Shown here piece by piece: positions 1 through 8,369 of a stretch of DNA of 64,000 nucleotides. The notes beneath the pieces are model-generated. The model was given only the letters and a program-made list of their open reading frames with translations. It searched no databases and was not told the DNA's origin. Origin of the DNA: Anaerostipes sp. (GTDB taxonomy: Bacteria > Bacillota > Clostridia > Lachnospirales > Lachnospiraceae); NCBI GenBank assembly GCA_028704435.1, contig JAQWFL010000008.1, forward strand, positions 1-64,000, written 5' to 3'. Every line of letters starts with the position of its first letter. Within the stretch, counting starts at the first letter, position 1. The translations under genes were made by a program, and so were the position numbers.

Positions 1-101
1 ATACAATACCTGCACTTTTGAAATCGAAGCTGCAAGCTGCATAACCTGCTGAACATTGACAACTGAATAACTGCCAGATATTGAATTTTCAAGGTGCATA
101 G
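1..101. other. Left edge, no gene recognised
   Basis: I see no coding region here. It lies immediately downstream of the prematurely ending kinase-like gene on the minus strand and contains a short tandem motif (GCTGCAAGCTGCA near 29-41). Read on the minus strand, it includes a stretch resembling the CCTTGAAAATTCAAT-type spacer found near rRNA operons and some mobile elements. That resemblance is from memory and weak. It may be foreign sequence that displaced the kinase 3' end. Confidence 0.3.
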
Positions 102-1217
102 CTAAAATCTATGTGCGAAGTTTGAGTCATTTATTTTAAACTCATCATCAGCATATAAGAATATATGATAAGAATTCTTATAAAATCTACAAATATCATC
201 TGCACATCTTCCTACTATTACACAATTTCCTTGATTGGCATATTCCTTGATAATATCGCTTTCCACCTGAAACAATTGATCTTGTCTCGCCTGATGTTCT
301 GACTGATCATACACTTGAGCAATCATATCATACAAAATCCCACTAAAAATCTTTTGTTCCTTTTGCTTCACAACCAAATCACTTAAACCGGTTCTCCTAG
401 CTGCCTCCTTGGTAATATCCTCATCATGAAAATCAAATCCAAGTTCCCTTGCAATCTTTTTAGATATCACTCTTCCGCCGCTTGCAAATTCACGACTTAT
501 GGTAATTACAATACTTTCTTGTTTTTTAACTTCTTTTAATTTTTGCGTCTCATTTACTTGACAAATCAAAAGTTTATCTTCAACCCATCCAATCTTTCGT
601 TTTAGATACCTTGCAATCATCCCAACAACAACCGCTGCAAAAATGGTTCCTTCTCGAACTCCTGCAAGCTTGTGATATAGAATCACTCCAATCATCCCTG
701 CAATTATGGTCATAGATGAATCAAATACTACCTTTGTCTTTCCAAAGTCTGTATGGAATGTAACCGATACTGCATTTACAAAGGATTCTCCTGGAAGCAT
801 AACAACGTCAGCAACCATCTCCATAAATACTCCAATTCCTAAAATTGCACATCCTACGAAAAGCAATCCAACCTTTGCTATATAATTACTCGGATTCATA
901 TTATTTAAAATATTCATTGTCATATCAATAAAATATGAAAACGCGAAAGAAACTGGTATCTGCAATAAATATTCCTTTGGAAAATTTCTACGTAATAAAA
1001 TCAACTGAATCACAATTAACACAATACTCATATATAATGTGAAATCACCTAGTGTGGGGGCAAATCCCAAGCTCAACGTATATGGAATACTTGAAATTGG
1101 GGATGTACCTAAACTTGCTTTTGTCACAAAACTAACTCCAAAAGAGTTTACAAACAATCCCACGATAAAAAACAAATATCGTCTCGTTAATTCTGCCTTA
1201 CTTCTTTTCTTTTTCAT
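102..1217 (-). CDS. YczE/YitT-like membrane protein fused to cytidylate-kinase-like domain, 3' truncated
   Basis: The first ~205 residues hold about five hydrophobic segments of the YczE/YitT-like integral membrane type (early motif ASLGTSPISSIPYTLS). Residues ~236-371 form a cytidylate-kinase-like domain starting with an ITISREFASGGR motif and reaching VIVGRCADDICR and IFLYADDEFKI. In this family the kinase part normally continues some 60 residues further. Here, after DEFKI, the frame runs through nine unfamiliar residues to a TAG, so the C-terminus looks replaced by unrelated DNA. Translation starts 10 bp downstream of prfC, suggesting co-transcription. Such fusions are common in Clostridia but their substrate is unknown. 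Activity of the truncated kinase is doubtful; the membrane half may still work. Reclassifying it as a pseudogene would be reasonable. Confidence 0.7.
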   Translation of the reverse strand: MKKKRSKAELTRRYLFFIVGLFVNSFGVSFVTKASLGTSPISSIPYTLSLGFAPTLGDFTLYMSIVLIVIQLILLRRNFPKEYLLQIPVSFAFSYFIDMTMNILNNMNPSNYIAKVGLLFVGCAILGIGVFMEMVADVVMLPGESFVNAVSVTFHTDFGKTKVVFDSSMTIIAGMIGVILYHKLAGVREGTIFAAVVVGMIARYLKRKIGWVEDKLLICQVNETQKLKEVKKQESIVITISREFASGGRVISKKIARELGFDFHDEDITKEAARRTGLSDLVVKQKEQKIFSGILYDMIAQVYDQSEHQARQDQLFQVESDIIKEYANQGNCVIVGRCADDICRFYKNSYHIFLYADDEFKINDSNFAHRF

Positions 1218-1227
1218 TTCTGCCTTC

Positions 1228-2817
1228 TTATCTACTAAATTCTATTAATTCTAGTCCTTCATTTCTATCCAATACAAACTGTATTCCCCATTCATTCTTA
1301 AACAGCAACAATGGATTCCCTTTTAAATCTTTTACCTTCTTTACCTCAGATACTCCACGTAATTTACTCATATCTGTGGTGGTATCCTTAATCCAGCGAA
1401 TCGCCTGATAAGGAAGTGGCTCTAGACGGATTTCACAGTTGTACTCATTTTCCAAACGATATTTTAACACATCAAATTGAAGGGTACCAACAACACCAAC
1501 TATAATCTCTGCATATCCAGCTTCATGTTCCTGAAAAATCTGGATTGCTCCTTCCTGTGCAATCTGGTCAATTCCTTTTACAAACTGTTTTCTCTTCATG
1601 GAATCAATTTGAACCACACGTGCGAAGTGTTCTGGTGCAAATGTAGGAATTCCTTCAAACTCAAAATCATCTTTTGGCATACAAACAGTATCTCCAATGG
1701 AAAATACCCCTGGATCAAAGATACCAATAATATCTCCCGCATAAGCATCTTCTACAATCTTACGTTCCTGAGCCATAATCTGCTGCGGCTGTGACAATCT
1801 CATTTTCTTCCCTTGCTGTACATGTTTTACTTCCATGTTAGCTTGAAATTTACCTGAACATATTCTCATAAATGCAATACGATCCCGATGATTCTTATTC
1901 ATATTTGCCTGAATCTTAAAAACAAATGCAGAAAAATCATTTTCTGCTGGTTCTACAGGTTCTCCCTTGGATAAACGCGGAAGTGGTGCATTGGTCATTT
2001 TTAAAAAATGCTCTAAAAATGGTTCTACTCCAAAGTTTGTAAGAGCTGAACCAAAGAACACTGGAGATAAATCTCCTTGATGTACCTTGTCCATGTCTAA
2101 TGGATGAGATGCTCCATCTAAAAGTTCAATCTCCTCCAATAAATTCTCATAAAAATCTTCACCGATGATAGATTTTGCTTCTGGATTGTCCACAGAGATA
2201 ATTGTCTCTTTTGCCTCCTTGGCCCCACCTGTTGAAACTGCCTCAAACCTAAGAATTTCTTTGGATGCTCTCTCATAAACGCCCTTAAATTCCTTTCCAC
2301 ATCCAATTGGCCAGTTCATAGGACAGGTTTCAATTCCTAAGACCTTTTCAATATCATCTAATAATTCAAATGTATCCTTTGCCTCTCGATCCATTTTATT
2401 GATAAATGTAAAGATTGGAATGTGTCTCATAACACAAACCTTAAAAAGTTTTATTGTCTGTGCCTCAACACCCTTTGAAGCATCAATTACCATGACGGCA
2501 CAGTCTGCTCCCATTAACGTACGGTAAGTATCTTCAGAGAAATCCTCATGTCCCGGCGTGTCCAAAATATTGATACAATAGTCATTATATTCAAATTGAA
2601 GAACCGAAGAGGTAACTGAAATACCTCTTTCTTTCTCAATCTCCATCCAGTCAGATACCGCATGTTTTGCATTGGCTTTTCCCTTGACAGATCCAGCTGT
2701 ATTAATAGCCCCTCCATAAAGTAAAAACTTCTCAGTTAATGTTGTCTTTCCCGCATCCGGGTGGGAAATAATGGCGAAAGTACGTCTACGCCCTATTTCA
2801 TGTTGTAATTCACTCAT
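1228..2817 (-). CDS. prfC: Peptide chain release factor 3 (RF3)
   Basis: 529 residues, the normal RF3 length. This cytoplasmic translational GTPase recycles RF1/RF2 from terminated ribosomes. GTPase motifs are all present: SHPDAGKTTL near residue 18 (G1), DTPGHEDF near 88 (G3) and NKMDR near 142 (G4). They are followed by EF-Tu-like domain 2 and the RF3-specific C-terminal domain (GVVGTLQFDVLKYRLENEY). The start MSELQHEIGRR matches the family N-terminus, and a purine-rich AAGGAAATAGAA lies just upstream. The gene sits 54 bp after the ABC permease-binding protein gene and 10 bp before the truncated kinase fusion, all on the minus strand. Confidence 0.97.
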   Translation of the reverse strand: MSELQHEIGRRRTFAIISHPDAGKTTLTEKFLLYGGAINTAGSVKGKANAKHAVSDWMEIEKERGISVTSSVLQFEYNDYCINILDTPGHEDFSEDTYRTLMGADCAVMVIDASKGVEAQTIKLFKVCVMRHIPIFTFINKMDREAKDTFELLDDIEKVLGIETCPMNWPIGCGKEFKGVYERASKEILRFEAVSTGGAKEAKETIISVDNPEAKSIIGEDFYENLLEEIELLDGASHPLDMDKVHQGDLSPVFFGSALTNFGVEPFLEHFLKMTNAPLPRLSKGEPVEPAENDFSAFVFKIQANMNKNHRDRIAFMRICSGKFQANMEVKHVQQGKKMRLSQPQQIMAQERKIVEDAYAGDIIGIFDPGVFSIGDTVCMPKDDFEFEGIPTFAPEHFARVVQIDSMKRKQFVKGIDQIAQEGAIQIFQEHEAGYAEIIVGVVGTLQFDVLKYRLENEYNCEIRLEPLPYQAIRWIKDTTTDMSKLRGVSEVKKVKDLKGNPLLLFKNEWGIQFVLDRNEGLELIEFSR

Positions 2818-2871
2818 TTCTCTATTTCCTTCTTTTTAAATTATTTGCCGCCTGGTTCTAAACCACTGCAT

Positions 2872-4446
2872 TTACTTTATAATACCTTGCTTTTTCAAAA
2901 ATGCTTTGGAAACATCTTTTGGTTCTTTTCCAAGCTCATCTACTTGATAGTTTAACTCACTCATAATGTCATCTGTTAAGATTTTACTCAAATCATTGAT
3001 TACTTTTTTAAGTTCTGGATACTTCTTTAATGTATCATCCCTGATTACTGGTACTGCATAATATGGTGGAAAATAGTTTTTATCATCTTTTAATACGACT
3101 AATTTAAACTTCTTTAATAATCCATCAGTTGCAAATGCATCCACAACATCGACTTTTCCATTCTCTAGTGCAGTATATCTTGGCGATCCATCAACACCAA
3201 TAGAATCAGAAAACTTAAGATTGTAATTCTTACACAATCCTGGAAGACCATCAGCACGATTTAAAAATTCCAATGTAGTTCCTGTTTTTAATTTAGAGGC
3301 TACTCCTTTTAAATCACTAATATTCTCAAGATGATACTGTTTTGCTAACTTTTTCGTAACTGCAAGTGTATATGTATTGTTAAACTGTGTTTGATCCAAA
3401 AGTGACAAATCTTCATCTGCAAAATAACTCTTCATCTCACGATAAACCTTATTCATATCACTTGTTGTCTTCTTTTTCATAATATTCATATACGCAGTTC
3501 CCGTATATTCCATATACATATCAATCTCGCCTTTTTTAACAGCTTCATAACACACTTCACTTCCACCTAGATTTTCTCTTCGATCTACGTGAATATCGGT
3601 CTTGGCCTCAATGACATCAGCATATAGATTACACAATACAATCTGTTCTGTAAAGTCTTTACTTCCAATGGCAATGGTTTTTTCATCCTTCTTAAAACTT
3701 GAAACCACAGAATTTCCAAGTAATGCAACCACAATAATTCCAACAACAGCAATGACTCCTTTTTGTCTTCTTCTTTGTGCTTTGATTTTCTCTTTAGAAC
3801 CATTGTATCCACTTTGTAAACTGATTGGTGTTACTAATTTTTCTATAATACCAAAAAGATAATCAACAAACAATGCTAATAAACAAGATGGAATCGCACC
3901 TGCTAAAATCTGCATATTATTTACTGTTCTAATTCCTGAGAACACCAAATATCCAAGTCCACCAGCTCCAATAAACGCAGCCATTGTCATAAGCCCAACC
4001 GCTGTAACAGCTGAAATACGAACACCTGCCATAATAATTGGAAGTGCTAGTGGTATTTCTACTTTTAGCAATACTTGTGCTTTCGTTAATCCAATTCCTT
4101 TTGCCGCTTCTACGGTATTCGGACTAATACTTTGAATTCCTGTGTATGTATTTTTAATAATTGGAAGCAAGGAATAAATCGTTACCATAACAACGGCAGG
4201 CAGTGTTCCAATTCCCAACAAAGGAATTGATAAACCTAGAAGTGCCATACTTGGAATTGCCTGTACCACATTGGCAAGTCCCATAATTGGTTTTCCAAGA
4301 TTTTTAATATAGCTAATTAGAATTCCAAGAGGAACTCCAATACATATAGACACTAACACAGCAACCGCTGTCAATTGTATATGCTCTAATAACAACGAAA
4401 TAATTTGACTTTTATTTGAAATTACATATTGAAAAAAACTACTCAT
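2872..4446 (-). CDS. Quaternary-amine (osmoprotectant/choline-type) ABC permease fused to substrate-binding protein
   Basis: About 524 residues. Residues ~1-215 form an OpuBB-type permease with several membrane segments and the EAA-type loop (VEAAKGIGLTKAQVLLKVEIP). After a membrane anchor near 235, the rest is an OpuAC/OpuBC-type extracellular binding domain (KTIAIGSKDFTEQ onward). Such fusions take up glycine betaine, choline or carnitine in Firmicutes; the exact ligand cannot be read here. I start it at 4446 (MSSFFQY) rather than at upstream in-frame codons, because AGGAGG sits 7-8 bases before this ATG and the ORF overlaps the stop of the ATPase gene by 8 bp, which implies translational coupling. 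Partner ATPase: 4439-5599. Confidence 0.9.
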   Translation of the reverse strand: MSSFFQYVISNKSQIISLLLEHIQLTAVAVLVSICIGVPLGILISYIKNLGKPIMGLANVVQAIPSMALLGLSIPLLGIGTLPAVVMVTIYSLLPIIKNTYTGIQSISPNTVEAAKGIGLTKAQVLLKVEIPLALPIIMAGVRISAVTAVGLMTMAAFIGAGGLGYLVFSGIRTVNNMQILAGAIPSCLLALFVDYLFGIIEKLVTPISLQSGYNGSKEKIKAQRRRQKGVIAVVGIIVVALLGNSVVSSFKKDEKTIAIGSKDFTEQIVLCNLYADVIEAKTDIHVDRRENLGGSEVCYEAVKKGEIDMYMEYTGTAYMNIMKKKTTSDMNKVYREMKSYFADEDLSLLDQTQFNNTYTLAVTKKLAKQYHLENISDLKGVASKLKTGTTLEFLNRADGLPGLCKNYNLKFSDSIGVDGSPRYTALENGKVDVVDAFATDGLLKKFKLVVLKDDKNYFPPYYAVPVIRDDTLKKYPELKKVINDLSKILTDDIMSELNYQVDELGKEPKDVSKAFLKKQGIIK

Positions 4447-5599
4447 GATCAGTACCTCCTTTTTCTTCTTCCTGTTCTTCTTCTGTAAGGTACTGTTGAC
4501 TAAGAGTTGCAATCAATGTAGATCCTGTAATCAATCCAACTAACTTTCCATCCTCATCTGTCACTGGTACATTCTGTACATTCTTCTCGTCAAATATCTT
4601 TAAAACATCCAAAATATTTTCATCTGGCGATGCTGTCTGCCTGTCGGTATACATAAAATCTTTTACTCGAAGCTTTAAATTACTAACTCGCTGCAAGGTT
4701 CTTCTTGATACAATTCCTTCATAAGTTCCATCGTCAGATACGACCATAAGACTATCTACGCTTCTCTCTCTCATACGCCTGATACATCGAAATCTTGTAA
4801 AATCATCTCGACAGGTTACTGGTGTATGAATCATAATATCCTCTACCTTAATATACTCTGGTGAGTCCCAAATACGGTTAATCCCTACAAAGTTCTCTAC
4901 ATATTCATTGTATGGATTTCGTAAAATCTCTTCTGGTGTGTCGTATTGAAGAATCTTTCCATCCTTCATAATACAAATACGATCTGCAATCTTAATTGCT
5001 TCATCCATATCATGGGTAACAAAGACAATTGTTGTATTAATTTTCTCACGAAGAGCAATCAGTTCGTCTTGTAAACTAATTCTTGTCATTGGATCTAATG
5101 CTGAAAACGGCTCATCCATTAAGATAATTTCTGGGCGATTGGCAAGTGCCCTGGCTACCCCGACCCTTTGTTGTTGCCCACCACTTAACTCTGTTGGATA
5201 TCGATATAAGAAATCATCACTAAGTCCTACCATGTCCATGAGACTTGATGTATTTTGTTCAATTTCCTCTTTGCTTTTTTTCTCAAGCTTTTGAATAATC
5301 TCAATATTATCTTTGACTGTCATATGGGGAAATAATCCACTCTGCTGAATCACATAGCCAATTCCACGCCGAAGTTCTACTTGATCCATGGTATCAATAT
5401 CCACATCATCAATAAAAATCTTTCCTCTTGTAGGTGTAATCAAATGATTAATCATTTTTAGTGTTGTAGTCTTCCCACAGCCACTTGACCCAATAATAGC
5501 CACTAACTCCCCATCGCGAATCTTCATGGATATATCATCAATGACAATACTATCTTTGAATTTTTTTGTTATGTTACGTAACTCTATCATAAACACCAC
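4439..5599 (-). CDS. opuCA: Quaternary-amine ABC transporter ATP-binding protein with CBS domains (OpuCA/ProV-like)
   Basis: 386 residues. The ATPase domain (1-~240) has Walker A GSSGCGKTT, Q-loop, signature LSGGQQQR, Walker B ILMDEPF and a His switch (VTHDMDEA). A tandem CBS pair follows (~250-370), the arrangement that in OpuA-type transporters couples activity to ionic strength or nucleotides. The annotated start is a GTG; an ATG three codons later (MIELRNITKKF) matches the family N-terminus and is an equally good start. First gene of a two-gene operon with the permease/binding-protein fusion, and possibly prfC beyond it. A promoter lies at 5638-5666. opuCA is used as the closest family name; opuBA would fit as well. 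Confidence 0.93.
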   Translation of the reverse strand: MVFMIELRNITKKFKDSIVIDDISMKIRDGELVAIIGSSGCGKTTTLKMINHLITPTRGKIFIDDVDIDTMDQVELRRGIGYVIQQSGLFPHMTVKDNIEIIQKLEKKSKEEIEQNTSSLMDMVGLSDDFLYRYPTELSGGQQQRVGVARALANRPEIILMDEPFSALDPMTRISLQDELIALREKINTTIVFVTHDMDEAIKIADRICIMKDGKILQYDTPEEILRNPYNEYVENFVGINRIWDSPEYIKVEDIMIHTPVTCRDDFTRFRCIRRMRERSVDSLMVVSDDGTYEGIVSRRTLQRVSNLKLRVKDFMYTDRQTASPDENILDVLKIFDEKNVQNVPVTDEDGKLVGLITGSTLIATLSQQYLTEEEQEEEKGGTDHE

Positions 5600-5637
5600 A
5601 CTCTTTCTCTTTCTAGTTACTGGTTGCTTTTATCCCT

Positions 5638-5666
5638 ATTATAGCCCATATTGGGATTTTGCTCAA
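5638..5666 (-). promoter_or_regulatory. Sigma-A promoter for the quaternary-amine transporter operon
   Basis: On the minus strand, TTGAGC (5666-5661) is followed after 17 bases by TATAAT (5643-5638). It lies about 40 bases upstream of the ATPase start and faces away from the divergent epimerase gene. Confidence 0.65.
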
Positions 5667-5728
5667 ATAATCCATAAATTGTTCACATTTTTCGGGCTTA
5701 TCTTAACATTTCTTTCTATATTTTTTCA

Positions 5729-5765
5729 TGTTATAATAACTGTATACAAATAAGGAGGATACAAG
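5729..5765 (+). promoter_or_regulatory. Extended -10 promoter and RBS of the epimerase-like gene
   Basis: TGTTATAAT (5729-5737) is a perfect extended -10 element; no good -35 is visible at 17 bases. AAGGAGG (about 5752-5758) lies 7 bases before the ATG at 5766, so the 5' leader is very short. Confidence 0.6.
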
Positions 5766-6653
5766 ATGACAACATATAAGATTCAAAGTGATGACATTAC
5801 AGTTGTTACTACTTCAACCGGTGCCGAAATATGCTCCATTACTTCAAATAAAACAAATACTAGTTATCTATGGTCAGGCAACCCGCAATATTGGAGAGGA
5901 CGAGCTCCTATTTTATTTCCAATGGTAGGTTGTTTGCGAGAGGGAACGGCAAAAATCGGAATCAACGATTCGTGCCATATGGGGCGACACGGACTTGCAA
6001 GAAATATGGAATTTGAAATGATTCGCCTTTGTAAAAACCGAATCACTTACTCATTAAAATCAAATTCAAATACAAAGGATGCATATCCCTATGACTTTGA
6101 ACTTCATATTACATATGTGGTAGAGGGCAAGACTTTGCGTGTGCATCATTCCATTAAAAATCAAGACACGAAAGAGCTGCCATTTTGTATTGGTGGACAT
6201 CCTGCATTTCATTGTCCAATTAATAAAGATGAAAACTTTGAAGATTACCAAGTCCGCTTTTCTGAGAAAGAAACTGCAGACTGTGCATATTTAACAGATG
6301 ATGGCCTAATTGATATGAGCCATTCAAGACAACTTTTAGATAACGAAGATACCATTTCTTTGCAGCATGATTTATTTTATGATGATGCACTTGTATTTGA
6401 TTCTTTAAAATCTAGATCTGTGACCTTAGAACATAAAGAAACAAAACAAGGGGTAACTTTAACCTTTAATGATATGAATTATCTTGGAATATGGTCAAGT
6501 GCCAACGATGGACCTTTTGTTGCATTAGAGCCATGGACTGGAACTGCAACACTTTCTACAGAAGATGACGTATTTGAACACAAACGAGGCATTCGCATCC
6601 TCAGTCCTGGAGAACTAACTCGGATTGAATATCAAATTACAGTGAATGAATAA
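5766..6653 (+). CDS. Aldose 1-epimerase family protein (LacX-like)
   Basis: 295 residues, cytoplasmic, with no signal peptide. The protein reads as a galactose-mutarotase-like beta-sandwich of the LacX branch: an early WSGNPQYW...APILFPMVG region, the GGHPAFHCP motif near residue 145 containing a conserved histidine, and a C-terminal ALEPWTGTA segment. These enzymes interconvert alpha and beta anomers of aldoses or act on related sugar phosphates. The substrate is not predictable because the gene is monocistronic, with no sugar genes beside it. Start chosen by a strong RBS and an extended -10 promoter. It is divergent from the amine-transporter operon and ends 30 bp before a strong terminator. 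Confidence 0.85.
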   Translation: MTTYKIQSDDITVVTTSTGAEICSITSNKTNTSYLWSGNPQYWRGRAPILFPMVGCLREGTAKIGINDSCHMGRHGLARNMEFEMIRLCKNRITYSLKSNSNTKDAYPYDFELHITYVVEGKTLRVHHSIKNQDTKELPFCIGGHPAFHCPINKDENFEDYQVRFSEKETADCAYLTDDGLIDMSHSRQLLDNEDTISLQHDLFYDDALVFDSLKSRSVTLEHKETKQGVTLTFNDMNYLGIWSSANDGPFVALEPWTGTATLSTEDDVFEHKRGIRILSPGELTRIEYQITVNE

Positions 6654-6682
6654 CAGCTGTCAGCAAATCTGAGCAAATTATT

Positions 6683-6721
6683 AAAAAGAAACGTTAGAGC
6701 ATAATTCTAACGTTTCTTTTT
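6683..6721. terminator. Bidirectional intrinsic terminator
   Basis: A 16-bp perfect inverted repeat (6683-6698 and 6706-6721, loop GCATAAT) is flanked by A and T runs on the two sides, so it can serve the plus-strand epimerase gene and minus-strand transcription from the accessory island. Its right arm overlaps the end of the broken acetyltransferase remnant. Confidence 0.9.
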
Positions 6722-6955
6722 AACATTTGCCATAATAACCGCCTCATAACCTATAAAAACATCATTTCCCACAATAATATCGCCTTTATTATCCCATGCC
6801 AATGCCACATCCTTTTTGTCTAAATCCCATTCTTCAAAAAAGATTAGAAATGGATATGTGGTGTGATTTGCACTGTTAAACAAAAACTTTGCTCCGCAGG
6901 CAATGGAGCAAAACATCCCCACTGAACGCACCCATTGTTGCAACGATACTGTCAC
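6707..6955 (-). pseudogene. Vat/CatB-type acetyltransferase remnant
   Basis: The open frame of 82 codons preserves only the central left-handed beta-helix part of a xenobiotic acetyltransferase: [51 protein letters not shown]. Both ends are missing. The first ~12 codons are unrelated, several residues are lost after NHT, and the frame runs into the terminator hairpin right after EAVIMANV. It parallels the intact gene at 9715-10344 but is clearly more diverged (roughly three-quarters identical in DNA by eye) than the neighbouring duplicated pieces. No activity is expected because the hexapeptide C-terminus and trimer contacts are gone. Confidence 0.75.
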
Positions 6956-6987
6956 ATTCCAATCATGTTCTATACTCCAAATTTAAA

Positions 6988-7380
6988 TTATACTTTGTAT
7001 CTACATAGTCTCCCTGTTGTAACAATTTCTCCGCCATTACATTCATAAGGCACTTCTTTTACAACTTGAAACCCTAATTTTTGAAGGACATGGCCAGACG
7101 CTGGATTTTCTTTGGCATATACTGTACTGATTTCTCTGATTTTCATTTTTTCAACAGCATATTTCATAACTGCATTCATAGCCTCGGTCACATATCCATT
7201 TGCACATTTACAAACTGCATATACCATTGCCATAGTAAAGGAAATTCCTTGTTCCTTAAATAAATCTCCTGCTGCAAAATTTGCAGATGCAGCATCACCA
7301 TGGCAAAGATGGTAAAAACAATCATGACTGGATTGCAAAACATCAGGCACACACTGATGTACATAAAGTCAAAGCCAAGA
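6988..7380 (-). pseudogene. Three-gene mosaic: methyltransferase, CatA and GNAT pieces joined
   Basis: This 120-codon open frame is not a natural gene. Compared with genes to its right, 7250-7380 matches 13484-13614 (isoprenylcysteine methyltransferase-like gene), 7197-7259 matches 11545-11607 (CatA-like gene) and 6993-7201 matches 10398-10606 (GNAT gene, four mismatches by eye). Junctions fall in shared TGTTCCTTAA and CATTT. The methyltransferase part is read out of frame. The CatA and GNAT parts are fused in frame, giving the C-terminal half of a GNAT behind 20 CatA residues (EQGISFTMAMVYAVCKCAN). The order is the same as at the source loci, so this looks like a tandem copy condensed by deletions. 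Function is very unlikely. Confidence 0.85.
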
Positions 7381-7506
7381 TTTCCCTAGCTAAGAGTTGC
7401 TGTATTTGCTTGATATCTTTCAAGTCGTTGTGCTACTTTTGGGGTATAAAAATAACAACGCTATTTTTAGCATTTTCATTATCTTTTTATTCCCAATTTT
7501 CTCACC

Positions 7507-7560
7507 TCATAACGGTCTATTATATAAAAGACCCAACTTCGCCTTTTCTTTCTCCGTCAT
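7507..7560 (-). pseudogene. 5' fragment of a sugar/maltose O-acetyltransferase
   Basis: An ATG with an AAGGAG-type RBS opens a 17-codon frame beginning MTEKEKAKLGLLYNRPL, then a stop. The opening resembles the N-terminus of maltose/galactoside O-acetyltransferases (Maa/LacA); the rest of the gene is absent. The ~130 bases below it on the minus strand (7381-7506) encode short unrelated pieces, including RLERYQANTATLS-like codons, that I cannot assign. Confidence 0.45.
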
Positions 7561-7618
7561 ATTTATTCTCCTTAAATTCAAATTTCCAACCCTACCAGCT
7601 GGGATTCGTTTGTTGAAA

Positions 7619-8266
7619 CTATTCAAAGTTTTTTACACAATAATAAAACATAACTAAACTTCCACTAAGAAGCACCCCTCCAATAATATCTGTGAACCAA
7701 TGTACACCCGAAATCAATCTTCCAATAACCATAAAAGCAGTAAATGACAAAATGATATATTTAACAATTTTCCTTTCCTTTTCTTTCTTGATACGCTTAT
7801 TCAATTGCATAATGGCTGTTGGCATGACACACATCACTAATAATGTTGTCGATGAAGGATATGATGCTTCAAGATAACCTTCAATCAATACTGGTCGGTA
7901 ATTGATTACAAACACTTCAAACAAAATATATGCAGCAAATACTATGATGTAGAAACCTCCCAGTGCCAGGATATCAAAATCCACTTTAAACAGATTTTTT
8001 CTCTCCACTAACTGAACAAGTCCCAGTATTGCAAATCCTAACACGACAAATATAGGAACTAATCCCAGCCAGTCGGTGATGTTATAGATTAACATATGTG
8101 TTCCTGTCAAATTATGAAAATATCCGTTAAGGGTTGCAAAACCCACTTCTGAATTCTTAGGTCCGATTGTCTGAACATCCACGTACCGAATAACCATTGT
8201 CCACACCAGAAACAAAAGTAATAATCCTCCTGCTACAACATAATTTTTTTGATTTGTTTTTTTCAT
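7619..8266 (-). CDS. PAP2-family membrane phosphatase
   Basis: About 215 residues, with five or six membrane segments. The C-terminal half carries a PAP2 signature: NYRPVL (motif 1), YPSSTT in place of the usual PSGH (motif 2) and SGVHWFTDIIGG, which fits the SRxxxxxHxxxD motif 3 only loosely because GRLISGVHWFTD supplies R, H and D. The family dephosphorylates undecaprenyl pyrophosphate, phosphatidate or similar lipids at the membrane. I start it at 8266 (MKKTNQKN), which has an AAGGATGG RBS; an upstream in-frame ATG at 8350 has none. The altered motif 2 leaves open whether it is catalytically normal. It could contribute to bacitracin-type resistance, but this is not shown. Confidence 0.75.
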   Translation of the reverse strand: MKKTNQKNYVVAGGLLLLFLVWTMVIRYVDVQTIGPKNSEVGFATLNGYFHNLTGTHMLIYNITDWLGLVPIFVVLGFAILGLVQLVERKNLFKVDFDILALGGFYIIVFAAYILFEVFVINYRPVLIEGYLEASYPSSTTLLVMCVMPTAIMQLNKRIKKEKERKIVKYIILSFTAFMVIGRLISGVHWFTDIIGGVLLSGSLVMFYYCVKNFE

Positions 8267-8369
8267 TTTGTATCCATCCTTTCGTATTTGACTTTTGCCT
8301 AAACACAATATAAAAGATGGCAAAGCAATATGAAAGAATTGGTGCGTCACATGGATGATACGATTCGTG

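Noticed and set aside
1-101. rRNA spacer or tRNA gene
   Set aside because: A CCTTGAAAATTCAAT-like string is suggestive, but no rRNA or tRNA structure is visible.
6988-7350. A novel 120-residue gene
   Set aside because: Every part is nearly identical to pieces of three other genes, and the first third is read in the wrong frame for its parent.
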